NCBI RefSeq assembly: GCF_039555335.1
Contig: NC_092628.1
Location: forward strand, 68,576,292-68,640,291
Source of the DNA: Amphiura filiformis
Lineage: Eukaryota > Echinodermata > Ophiuroidea > Amphilepidida > Amphiuridae
Length of the DNA stretch: 64,000 nt
Direction of reading: 5' to 3'
The notes beneath the pieces were generated by a model. That model searched no databases. It saw only the letters and a program-made list of their open reading frames with translations, and was not told the origin of the DNA. The translations under genes were made by a program, and so were the position numbers. Positions 1 through 9,929 of the stretch are shown here, piece by piece (the stretch's first letter is position 1; every line of letters begins with the position of its first letter).

Positions 1-330
1 AATCGGTGTCGTATTGGCAGATAGGCTGCCATAATATCTTTTCCCAGCCTGTTCCATGCTGGTTCCATATATGATATCCTGTAATCCGCTCCGCCATAAG
101 ATGCACCACCAATTACAAGCAATAAAAAAATGTCAATAGAGTGTGCTGTTCAAGCTTAAAATACTTATTCATCATCAGATGATGGTGAAGCAGTCGTCTT
201 CTTCTTCTTCTTCTTCCAATATAGTACAGTCCGCACATAGCGTATATTGCGAGTCGTACTTTTTGCATGGTGGGTGCAGGAAATTTACAGTGCTGACTAC
301 ATCTAAGGTGCGATAAAAACTGGAAGTCGT

Positions 331-437
331 CTAGCGGAGCTGGACGGACTGCACCTGCCCTCTGAAGCATTCCAGGGAGGTGCTGTCAACAAGCTGCTGG
401 GGAAGTGCATTCCAGAGCATGATTCCATCTGGGAAGA
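331..437 (-). pseudogene. LINE-B reverse transcriptase C-terminal tail
   Basis: The minus strand reads FFPDGIMLWNALPQQLVD, then STSLECFRGQVQSVQLR and a TAG at 333-331. This SFFPRTIRLWNSLP-type ending closes the RT of the LINE-B family and directly continues the block cut off at 3118. Downstream (330-217) is its 3' UTR, then the GAA repeat at 216-196. No clear target-site duplication flanks LINE-A; a few target bases seem lost at the junction. Confidence 0.75.
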
Positions 438-3117
438 ATGAATGATGATTTTTCTAATGATCTTAATTCAAAGATGTGTCATATCGCCAATCAAGAATAT
501 GACAATGTTAATGCTTTGCTTGCTGATTACAACAAGGCATGTTCTGAAGTCCTTGACTGTCATGCCCCTCCCTCCACAAAATCAAGGAGGATTAGACATC
601 GTCCTGCCTGGTATGATGAGTCTGTAGATAATGCCCGAAGAGAGCGTCGTCGCAGTGAGAGAAAATGGCGAAAATCAAGATCTGATGCCAACCGCGAAGA
701 ATATCTTGTATCGAAACAGGTCGTTAACGATGCAATACGCGCAGCAAAAACTGTTCATTATTCAGACAAACTTAATAACTGTAGTGTCAAGGACATGTTT
801 AAGACCGTAAATGAGCTTCTTAATAACACCAATAAAGCTCTCCCTGATACTGACTGTCCAGAAGATCTTGCTAATGAATTTGGCAAATATTTTGTTCAGA
901 AGGTAACAAACATACGTAACGAGGTGGATGGCTTGGTGTCCAACTGTAATACAAGCTGCAAGTCATGTATGAAGTCAGACCCAGTTACATGTTTGTTCCC
1001 TGAATTTAAGAGTGTTACTGATGAAGAGTTACTTAAGATCATTAAGAAGTGTCCAAATAAGTCCTGTGCACTTGACCCTATGCCTACCTGGTTGGTTCAG
1101 CAACACATAGATGTCTTGCTTCCTATTTTATGTAGAATTGTAAATGCATCTTTGCTCTCTGGTGTGTTCCCGCATAATCTCTATAAAGCCATTGTTACTC
1201 CTGTTCTAAAAAAGTCCATTCTCAATCGTAATGTGCTTAGTAACTATCGTCCAGTGGCCAATTTACAATTTACTTCGAAGGTGTTGGAAAAGTGTGCTTC
1301 CTCTCAATTAATTGAACACACCAATGCCCATAGTCTATCTGAGCCTTTGCAGTCAGCCTACAGGAGTCAGCATAGTACAGAATCTGCTTTAGCCTGCGTC
1401 CATAATAGGCCCTATGTCACAGGGGAAGTTGCCCAAATTGGTCCAGAATTGTCAAAATAGTATAAAGTTGTTCAAAGTTTCACAAACTTGCTTAAAACTT
1501 CCTCGAAATTGCGGTAAGTTGCACAAAGTAGCTTTTTAAGTTTCTCAAAATCGCGTAAAGTTGTTGAAAATTTCACAAAATTGCTTTACATTTTCTCAAA
1601 ATTGCTTAAAGTTGCTGAAAAGATGCTCAAAAGTTTTCAAAATTACTCAAAATTGCTTCAACTCCCGCGCAAGCTGCGTAAAGTGAGCGCGGATTCCATG
1701 AAATTGTCAAAAATTTTCCAGTGCAGCACAAATAGGTCACGCAACCTCACACACTTTTGGGGAACTTTACGTAACATTAAAATATGTTGCAAAATTTCGG
1801 ACATTTTTGGAGAATTTTGACACCTTTGGGCAACTTCCCCTGTGACATGTGGCCTCATAATGACTTCTTGCGCGCCCTTGATGACCAAAAAGCTGTTATG
1901 CTGCTGATGACGGTTGACCATAGGATTATGCTGCAAAGGCTTCAAGATGATTTTGGTGTAACTGGTTCTGCCCATTGTTGGTATAGTTCTTATCTTGAAA
2001 GTAGATCATGTCAAGTTTTTGTTTCTGGTGCATATTCAGAAGACCTTTACATGGAATATGGCCTTCCACAAGGTTCAGTTATAGGACCTTTGGGTTTTGT
2101 TTACTATACCCATGTTGTTGGTAGAATATTACGGTATCATGATGTAAAATATCACATTTATGCTGATGATATTCAGATATATCTCACCCCTGATCCCAGC
2201 ATTCCTGGTGATGTCCAATGTGCCCTTTTAAACTTTCTAAGTGTGTTGCCGACATTCAGCATTGGATGATTGAGAACAAACTCAGGTTGAACCAAGACAA
2301 GACGGAGTTTTTCATCGCTTCTTCTCTGCATCATCAGAAGAGATTGGAAAACATCACTCTTCTTCTGGATGGTGTTGAGATATCTCCGTCTATGTCTGTT
2401 CGGAACCTTGGGGTTGTTTTCGATCATCACATGTGTATGTCTGATCATGTAACTCAATTATGTAAGTCTGTCAACTGGCTGATAAGAAACATATACAGAA
2501 TTCGCCCATACATTGATTATGATACTTGCCATAATACTGTTAGAGCTGTCATTATATCACGTCTTGATTATTGCAATGTGTTACTTAATGGTATATCAAA
2601 GAAAGATCTAAATCGTTTGCAGAAGTTGCAAAATAAGTGTGCACGTTTAATATGTCTCAAACCAAAATTTGAGCATGTTACCCCTCTCTTGAACCAACTT
2701 CATTGGCTTCCTGTCAGTGAGAGGATTGTATACAAGACGCTGCTTTATGTGTTTAAATCTCTGAATGAGCTCTCTCCCCAGTACTTAACTAACTGCCTCA
2801 CTGTCAAAAGATCATCCCAGAGCGCAATGAAGACCCGCTCGGCAGATAGTATTTCCTTCCTTGTGCCTCGTTCTAAGAAGGGTGCTGGGGATAGAGCTTT
2901 TTCAGTGGCAGCTCCACGTTTGTGGAACACCTTACCGGTTCATATCAGAAATGCTGCTACTCTTGAATCATTCAAAACTATGCTCAAGACATATCTTTTC
3001 CATAATGTTGTTTTCTGTATTTGATCATGTTTGCTGTTCTTTTTAATATGCTTGTTGCGCTTTGTAGCCACTGGAAAAGGCGCATTATAAATTTTGTTAG
3101 TTAAGTTAAGTTAAGTT
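438..3117 (+). mobile_element. LINE-A: 5'-truncated CR1/L2-like LINE inserted in LINE-B
   Basis: The plus-strand RT runs from 438 (end of the EN-RT linker: HRPAWYDESVDNARRERRRS) to 3024. Blocks: SCALDPMPTWLVQ, YRPVANLQFTSKVLEK, LQSAYRSQHSTESALACVHN, then after the MITE DFLRALDDQKAVMLLM, GLPQGSVIGPLGFVYYTHVV, YHIYADDIQIYL (YADD at 2159-2170), WMIENKLRLNQDKTEFF, VRNLGVVFDHHM and a WNTLPVHIRN tail. The endonuclease is missing, as in typical 5' truncation. Two lesions: a 449-bp MITE at 1407-1855 and a frameshift at about 2222 in TTTT. The 3' UTR is short and ends in (TTAAG)n at 3097-3117. The style (FxYADDxQIY, HSTETAL) suggests the L2/CR1 group. Confidence 0.88.
1407..1855. mobile_element. MITE inside LINE-A with 6-bp target duplication
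   Basis: The termini are inverted repeats: AGGCCCTATGTCACAGGGGA at the left, and AGGCCACATGTCACAGGGGA as the complement of the right end, matching about 27 of 29 bases in all. The hexamer CATAAT is duplicated at 1401-1406 and 1856-1861. Taking out the element plus one CATAAT brings His-Asn of the RT directly to Asp-Phe-Leu in frame, which proves the boundaries. The inside is A/T-rich with repeated TCAAAATTGC-like words and no coding capacity. The superfamily is not assigned. Confidence 0.9.
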
Positions 3118-4321
3118 GGTAAACATTTGTCCTGGCAAATGGCACATGATATTTCATTGAGTGCCCACGTAGCATCACAGTTGGAACAAGGTAGGACTGT
3201 GGAATATCAACAAGTCCGTAAGCAATGCGGTACATCATTTCCACTTTAGCCTGGGCACGCCTTTCATGTAGGGTTGGCCATTGCAGTTGGTAAAGCATGG
3301 CTGAGACACTACTGGTAGTTCTGTAGTCGTGGAAGATGAAGCGGGCGTATCTACGTTGTACCATTTCCAGTTTCCTGATGTAAGTAGTGGAGTGCGAATC
3401 CCAGACAACACCGGCATATTCCATTACAGGGCGCAGAAGTGTCTTGTAGCAGAGGACTTTGGTCTCCCTAGGGCACTGATTGATGTTTCTTTGCAGGAAT
3501 GCACGGGTAGAGTTGGCTTTTGAAGCAACTTTCTGAATGTGGGGATTCCAGGTGAGATTTTGGTGGATATTGATGCCCAAGTATTTAGCAGAGTCTGCCT
3601 CTTCAAGTGTATGGCCATGAATGTTATATGGTATCTTGTAGATCTTCTTTTTGTTGGTGACGTGGAGCACTTGACATTTTTGGGGATGAAACTCCATCAA
3701 CCAATCTTTCTCCCACTTCTGCAGTTGATCGAGATCATGCTGAAGACCAGTTGCATCTTCCTCCTTCTGGATTTTGCGGTAGAGGATGCAGTCATCTGCA
3801 AATAACTTGACCGTGGATTGAGGTGATATAACATCAGGCAAGTCATTGATGAAGAGGAGAAAGAGCAATGGCCCAAGCACGCTGCCTTGTGGGACCCCGG
3901 AGTGGACAGGAGATGATCTAGATGTGACTCCATCCAGGATCACTTGCTGAGAGCGATGGTTCAGGAAATCAGCAATCCAGGCATATGTGCTGTTCTCAAT
4001 GCCATAAAACTTAAGTTTGTGAAGAAGTCTCAAATGTGGAACTCGATCAAATGCTTTCGAGAAATCGAGCAGGATGACGTCCACTTGGTCTCGACTCTCG
4101 ATGCTCTTTGCCAGATCTTGGATGGTTTGTATAAGCTGTGTCGCACATGATCGTCTTTTGCGAAAGCCATGCTGGGCATCGTTGAGAATGTTATGCTTAT
4201 CAAGGTGACGCATGATACTGCTGCAGATGACATGTTCTAGAAGTTTACATGTGACAGATGTCAGCGATATGGGACGGTAGTTTTCAGCTTTGTTCCTGTC
4301 ACCTTTTTTGAAAACTGGCAC
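3118..4321 (-). pseudogene. LINE-B reverse transcriptase region, C-terminal tail displaced by LINE-A
   Basis: Minus-strand ORF, about 400 codons. RT blocks in order: FKKGDRNKAENYRPISL, HGFRKRRSC, DVILLDFSKAFDRVPH, SGVPQGSVLGPLLFLLFIND, catalytic LFADDCILY (FADD at 3802-3791), WLMEFHPQKCQVLH and AKYLGINI. After HVPFARTNVYQ the frame enters LINE-A's simple-repeat tail and stops at 3101. The upstream overlap with the endonuclease ORF (4299-4321) is a frameshift: the element's single ORF is broken there. This is otherwise a long open frame, so the copy is not ancient. Function in an intact element: target-primed reverse transcription of its own RNA. Confidence 0.88.
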
Positions 4322-6120
4322 AACATTGGCTTTCTTCCAATCTTCTGGGATGATCCCTTGGAGCTCCTTGGTTAAGAGAAGCTTGGAAGAACAAAGAGAT
4401 GACGGGAGTAAGCTCGTCTGCCAGCACCTTCAACAGTCTAGTAGGGATCTCGTCTGGTCCACACGCTTTATGGATTTGGAGACCAGCGAGCAGTTTATGG
4501 ATACCATCAGGATGGATGATGATTGGATCCATGACTGAGTGAGGACTAGATCCTTTGTCTTTTATGGTGGTTTCATCCTCATTCATGTTAAATACAGACG
4601 AGAACTGATCATTCAAAATATTTGCCTTGGTTGTACTATCAGAGTAGCTGATACCGTTGGAAGCTTTCAATGGGGAAACTCCGGCATTGTCACATTTTTT
4701 ACTGTTAATAAAGCTCCAAAAGCGCTTGGGATTTGAGGAAGATTCTGGAGAGATGATATTAGTCACATAATCATTGTATGCTTTCTTACAAGCTGATCTG
4801 CATGTAGTCTTAAGAACCTTGTATCTCTCAAAATCTTTTGGTTTCTTAGAGTGCCGAGCTTTATTAAAGCTACGCGTCTTCTGCCGGGTGAGTCTTTTAA
4901 CCTGCTTTGTGATCCAAGGTTGATTGTATCTTGTAGTGGCAACTTTGGAAGGTACACCTCTATCAAGGATGTTGAGAAGACATGTTTTGATGTCTGCCCA
5001 CATCGGCTGGATGGGACTACTGGTAGTGTACTTGGTAGTAAACTGATTTTGAAAGACAAGGCATTCTTCTTTCATATTGTCAATATTAGCATTTTTCCAC
5101 AGAAAAATCTTGTGTGGCACCGGCTTTCTTCTCTTAGGAGTAACGCTCGATTCCACAAACACTAGCTCATGATCACCCAGTGCTGGTAACGCAGTACATC
5201 TGCTAACAAGGGATGGGCGGTTGGTAGAAAATAGGTCAAGCGTATTATCTCTCCTTGTAGGAAATAAAACCATTTGTTCCAGGCCGATGTCAGAGTGCAG
5301 GTCCAAGAAACGCTGGTTTAGACTGAGGGGGTACTGATGTCCGTCGATTGTCAGAGTAGTCCAGTTGATGTCCGGGAGGTTCAGATCACCACTGATCCAT
5401 ACAACAGCATTGCGAAATTTGGTGGCAATTTCTTCAATCTGGGAGCACATTTTTTCCAAGTACTCGAGATTGTTGTTTGGTGGGCGATATAGTGAACCCA
5501 CAATGAGAGCAGTGTTTTTGTCAAGGGTGAGTTTCACAAAAACTGACTCAACATCTTCAACAGTTTCTATACGGTCAAAGACATAATCTTTTCGGATGGC
5601 AAGTAAAACACCTCCATATCCATCCTTACGATCTTTACGGATGACTTCATACGATGGTGGAAATATCTCGGAACTATAGACGCTACTGTTAAGCCAGGTC
5701 TCTGTGCCAATGATGATACTTGGGTCTACAGAGTCAATTAAGTTGCCAAGTTCCTCTTTCTTATTTTTGACACTTTGAAAATTGATGTTGAGAATTTTCA
5801 TTGGTGCGGATGGCTTGGGCTTGGTCTTTCCCTTATTACTGTGAACAGTAGGAGAGGATGATGACAAAGGTAAACCAGGGCTGTTAACAGAGCTAATACT
5901 ACTCCGCTCACTGCTACAGGTGCTACTTGTGTCCAAACTAGAGAGAAAGAATTACTGGTTTCTATTATCGTAGTTGTATCAAACAGGCTCGAGGAGAAGT
6001 TAGGCATGCCGCAGTTGACACAATGCCAGGACACATTTTGAAGGCATTCAAAACTCCTGTTTCCATATGCATGCATTCCACATGATACCATTTCTCACAA
6101 TCATCACATGCAACTCCACA
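4299..6120 (-). pseudogene. LINE-B PHD finger and APE-type endonuclease region
   Basis: Minus strand. 6120-5940 encodes CDDCEKWYHVECMHM and, in another frame, WHCVNCGMPNFSSSLFD, the second part of the PHD-like zinc finger seen in this LINE type; a frameshift separates the two. The ORF 5936-4299 carries a Ser-rich linker and then the endonuclease: MKILNINFQSVKNKKEELGN, IIIGTETWL (catalytic Glu), KDGYGGVLLAIR, GSLYRPPN, ISGDLNLPDINW, TLDLFSTN and ALGDHELVF. These are the APE/ExoIII-fold blocks that nick target DNA. It continues into the EN-RT linker and the first RT motif (KACGPDEIPTRLL, near 4410) before losing frame at about 4320. Confidence 0.85.
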
Positions 6121-6650
6121 AAATATTGCATTAAATATATAGTTACCTGCTATGTTAGTTATAACTTAGCTCATTATATAGACTCGTTGCAAGTGCACGT
6201 GCAATCATGTGCTTATGCTTTCACCCGGGCTAATTTTTACATTTTTGTTACTATTGTACCGTAATACTTATGCCATGCCTGAACTGTTTTATATTATAAT
6301 GGGATTTTACAACCTTTTACACCTACTGTGTAGGTTTGGTTGTTATTTTCACCATCACTACTCATTGATTTATAATTGAAAGCACAGCTCTTGTGATAAT
6401 TAGTTTATACCTAACCCACAAGGCATATATCTTGCTATTGTATTTATTATTATTCTAAAAATTTAAAGTCTAAAGTTTATCATAATTATTTAATACTAAC
6501 TTCTGTAAAGGGTGCCACAACAACACGCTCTGCGTTCAGTGGCATCCTCATCATTTCACCATATTATACGATGTTTGTAAAAGCTTTTTTATATTGTATT
6601 TATTTAATGGATGAATTTGATGAAATAAAACTGAACTGAACTGAACTGAA
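6121..6650 (+). mobile_element. Truncated non-LTR retroelement 3' end in the LINE-B PHD finger
   Basis: About 530 bases of A/T-rich non-coding sequence end with AATAAAA followed by (CTGAA)4, a typical LINE or SINE 3' tail. The right junction is sharp (6650/6651, where LINE-B coding CHRAV begins on the other strand). The left limit, near 6121, is inferred from the resumption of the PHD coding sequence. No ORF longer than 65 codons was recognised. It is probably a dead-on-arrival LINE 3' UTR. Confidence 0.65.
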
Positions 6651-6801
6651 CAGCACGGTGACAGATTTGGCATGGATATTTCGGAGATCTAGGGCCTGGA
6701 TTCAGTTCAATGTCAGATGAGTTTGCAATTAGAAGAAGACTCAGGTATAGAAGGGATTGATTTCTGGAATGTTTTTCATTCACCAGAGGTTTATACTTCA
6801 T
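6651..6801 (-). pseudogene. LINE-B N-terminus with 2A-like peptide and start of PHD finger
   Basis: The minus-strand ORF starts with Met at 6801. It has a hydrophobic Leu-rich stretch (LLYLSLLLIANSS) followed by DIELNPGP at 6714-6691, an exact match to the 2A consensus D(V/I)ExNPGP, which causes ribosomes to skip the final Gly-Pro bond. Next come RSPKYPCQICHRAV, the first Cys pair of a PHD-like finger, and then the reading frame enters the inserted element at 6650. Known background: 2A sequences occur at the N-terminus of some APE-type LINEs in trypanosomes, sea urchin, amphioxus and molluscs. A product released here would be a short Leu-rich leader. The ORF is now truncated by the insertion. 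Confidence 0.8.
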
Positions 6802-7575
6802 GTTTAGAATGTTTACGTGAACTCACATAGATTGTCATTACGTATAGCTGGATCTTGGATAATGTTATACTTGTAAATTCCACATGAACATGCAGAAAGA
6901 TTCTTGGCAAAGCCGGGGTTGTTGTGAACAGTACATAGGTGAAGCAGGGTGGCACTAGTAATGAGAAATGCCACATGGATAATGGATGTATTGGATGGGG
7001 CCATTGTCTCTCACAAACCGATGGGCGTCGACCCCATACAGAGACTATGATGACAGCACAGTTGGTAAGCTTAAAACAAGGAACACTCTCACCTCAGATG
7101 ATGACAGAGGAATAAGGCTATAGGTAAGAAGCAGTTACTGTTACTTGAGGAAGGCCTTGGATAAGATCCAGAGACAGTAGACCATCAACAGATTTCCCAC
7201 CACAAGCAAAGCTGTAGAATTCCACAGGCTGATGGTAAGCTTAAATGCAGGGTAGATGAATTCTGCAGGCTGGTCACACAGAAAAAATCAGTTGAAAACT
7301 TCAAACTCCAGAATAGTCGGATGACACAAAAATGGGCAAATACACATCACAACCCAGGATAATAGATGTTATTTCTTCACTTGGGTGATGAAGCAGCACA
7401 AATATATGAAGTTTGAAGGTTACAAAAGGAGTAAATTATCAGAGCTAGCACTGGACATGTCCAGCACCCACACATGCAATTATTAGTCGGTGCTCTGAAC
7501 AATAGGGTAAATTGGGGTTAAGATTAGCTATGATTGGGGTAGGCTTTATGAGCTTTTATGGGATACGCAGGACAC
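6802..7575. other. Non-coding; possible LINE-B 5' UTR then unique sequence
   Basis: No recognised gene. 6802-7010 may hold the LINE-B 5' UTR. 7060-7270 has short duplicated phrases (GGTAAGCTTAAA at two sites, GAATTCYRCAGGCTG twice). Nothing else is supported. Confidence 0.4.
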
Positions 7576-7579
7576 TTAA

Positions 7580-7946
7580 AGTCATAATGTACGATCTTAT
7601 AATATGAATTTGGTTAATTTTTTTCANACCTGATTTTTTGGCATATTTGTAATGTTTACACATGTCACAACTTGCACCTAAATGGAATCAGCCAAATTTG
7701 TTGTGTTTGTAGGTAAACAGAGCAAAGTTCGACATAAAGTCATAATTAAAAATTATGACTTTATGTCCGCCCATAGAACTGCGTGTTAAACGGCCAAAAT
7801 AACAAGCAGTGTTTCTTTCACGTTACCTCGTTATTTCAGCTCAAAATGGACAGAAACCATTCCCGATCATTATTACTAGTATTATTTCAGCATTTTGAGT
7901 ATATAATGACAAATTTAAAATTTGAAGAAAATCGTACATTAAGCCT
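7580..7946. mobile_element. TTAA-flanked MITE family T1, copy 1
   Basis: TTAA lies at 7576-7579 and 7947-7950. Ends: AGTCATAATGTACGAT at the left and, as the complement of the right end, AGGCTTAATGTACGAT. The interior contains a palindrome CATAAAGTCATAATT...AATTATGACTTTATG. A second copy (33896-34235) is nearly identical apart from small indels. TTAA targets are typical of piggyBac-like transposons; no transposase is present. One ambiguous base (N) is at 7627. Confidence 0.85.
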
Positions 7947-7950
7947 TTAA

Positions 7951-8572
7951 GGGCTGGGGTATGAACGTTTGGACAGTATTTATTTTGGGACATTAGAGCA
8001 CATCAGACATATCGAATTGCATTCTGAATACGAAGAATGTCCTTCTGATATCAAATAATTTTGATTTTTGAAATTCGCAATTTAATACACAAAATTGATA
8101 TTTTTGATATTTAACAGTACTCAAGTAAACTTTCCAAATCTGATGATTTAGGTGGGATGAAAAGCCGACAATCAATTGAAAATTTTGACCTTTCGTATTG
8201 GAGATATGGATTTTTTTTCCCAAAACACCAAAAAAAATAGGTCTTTTTGGGAAAAAAATCCATATCTTCAATATGAAAGGTCAAAATTTTCAATTGACCG
8301 TCGGCTTTTCCTCCCAGCTACATACACTTTAAGAATATATCATTAGATTTATATAATTTACTTCGAGGACTGTTATATATCCAAAATTTGAAAAATATCA
8401 AATTTTTATAATTTGTCATAAAATTTGTATTATATTGTGATTTAAAAAAATGAAAATTATTTGATATCAGAAAGACTTGCTTCGTATTCAGAATGCAATT
8501 CGATAGGTCTGAGGTGTTCTCATGTTCCTCAAAAATACTGTCGAAACGCAATAAACGCTCATTCTAGATCCC
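7951..8572. mobile_element. TTAA-flanked long-hairpin MITE family T2, copy A
   Basis: Flanks are TTAA at 7947-7950 (shared with the T1 element) and 8573-8576. The two halves are near-complementary over about 300 bases: the left arm has ATCGAATTGCATTCTGAATA and the right arm its complement. Arms meet at a loop near 8225-8245 containing CCCAAAACACC. It is non-coding. It belongs to the family also at 29948, 31571 and 34523/36244. Arms differ by a few percent, so transcripts would fold into long double-stranded RNA. Confidence 0.85.
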
Positions 8573-8576
8573 TTAA

Positions 8577-8845
8577 GGAGTATTCACAAATACTTTGGTG
8601 CAGGCCTGCTTTGGTGCCAGTGGGAGGATTGGAAAATATGGGGGAACAAAAAAAAAATTGTGGTCCTAAAAAAGAAAATTAAGTCCTTAAAAGGGCATCG
8701 TGATCCACAGCCTCATCCCCCCCCCCACTTTTCTCAAAAAAAGTTGAGATTTTTATACCAGTGGAAACCTCTGGCTACATAATGTTTATGTAGGCCCTAC
8801 CAATTCTTGCAGATTAATTCGTTTAGCAAAAATATCGTCAAATTT
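8577..8845. other. Non-coding, homopolymer-rich spacer
   Basis: A/C homopolymer runs (about 8650-8745) and no recognisable gene or element boundary. Confidence 0.4.
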
Positions 8846-8865
8846 GAATTTCGTTCTGGTATACT

Positions 8866-8998
8866 CATTTACTCATTTCACCGCTCATTTACTCATTTTC
8901 CCGCTCATTTACTAATTTCACCGCTCATTTTCCCGCTCATTTACTAATTTCACCGCTCATTTCCCTGCTCATTGTCATTTTACTGCTCATTCACTCAA
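8866..8998 (+). repeat. Tandem repeat of about 20-25 bp (CATTTACTCATTTCACCGCT)
   Basis: Imperfect repeats of CATTTACT(C/A)ATTTCACCGCT and TTTTCCCGCT, roughly six to seven units. Simple satellite-like DNA with no coding meaning. Confidence 0.75.
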
Positions 8999-9890
8999 AA
9001 AAAAAATTGAAATTTTGACCACTTCCGGTTGACCTTTGACTCCTGACCGGAAGTGACCTCGTAACCCTATTACCCGGAAGTGAACGTCCTGGAAGGCTAT
9101 ATTACTACTCCATTTTGAGGCCCTTCTCGATCCCACCGTAAGACCCTTTTTTATCTCGCCTGAACTTTGTTCAGGATGGGACTTTTTGTACAATGTACCG
9201 TAATCACTATTTCTGTCTGTCCGTGGGGGTGTGTGGATGATGGATGGATGGATGGATGGCGGGATGGATCCCCGGGATGGATCATGTGTGGGTGTGTGGG
9301 TGTCCGTCCGGAGCTGTATCTGGAGACCGTAAGCCCGGACCGTAAGACCTACGACGGGGACGCTACTTGGTGGGAGGAGTCCAAGTTTGCTCCGTAACCG
9401 TATGTTTTCGGTGAAAAATATGCAAATTAACATAGCTAATTTGCATAATTTATGCGAAAATCAGTGCAAATTGATAGCGGAGTTTGTGGACAGACTATCT
9501 CAAGATCCGTCGGGCGCATGGTAACGAAACCTGGTGACAGGAATGATAGGCCTACACACCTGCTGATCACCTGATTAGTTTTTCGGCGAAAACTTATGCG
9601 CATTTAGTTGTTAATTTGCATAATTTATGCGGAACGCTTCTACAAATAGCTAGGGCCTATGGTTGGAAATCTGAAGAAATCTGCCTTGTGGAGCTGTATC
9701 TGGTCTTCCGTAAGAACCCTCAGCCCTATGATGATGAAACGTGGTAGCGGGTAGCATGACCAGAGGATCTCGACCTGATTCGATTTTCAGCGCAATGATA
9801 TGGTAATTAAGTACCTAATTTGCGTAATTTATGCATAACATGCAAGAACCTTTTTTCTCAGAGACTAGGGGTCGCACGTTCTTCAAAATT
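8999..9890. repeat. Repeat-derived leader of the 120-bp satellite, with (GATG)n
   Basis: Contains paired ACTTCCGG/CCGGAAGT words (9024-9080), a short inverted repeat CTGAACTTTGTTCAG (9160-9174), and a GATG/GGAT tract at 9235-9275. Similar TTTGCATAATTTATGC phrases recur at about 9440, 9615 and 9820, suggesting diverged units of about 190 bases. I see no gene. Confidence 0.5.
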
Positions 9891-9929
9891 GGTGGGTGGG
9901 TGCATCTTGACCCCAGACAGAACAAGTTT

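Larger units (their letters stand above)
196..6801 (-). mobile_element. LINE-B: non-LTR retrotransposon with 2A peptide, PHD finger, APE endonuclease and RT; twice interrupted
   Basis: Read on the minus strand from 6801: leader with a 2A motif, PHD-like Cys/His finger, endonuclease (from about 5800), reverse transcriptase (to 3118), RT tail (437-331), 3' UTR, and a (GAA)n-type tail at 216-196. LINE-A (438-3117) sits between the RT and its tail: the RT breaks off after ARTNVYQ at 3118 and resumes with FFPDGIMLWNALPQ at about 430, the normal order in this LINE group. A retroelement 3' end (6121-6650) splits the PHD finger. The element is jockey/CR1-like by its RT motifs; the exact clade is not determinable by eye. 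Frameshifts at about 4300 and 5940 make it inactive. The 5' limit is uncertain (6.8-7.0 kb). Confidence 0.85.
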
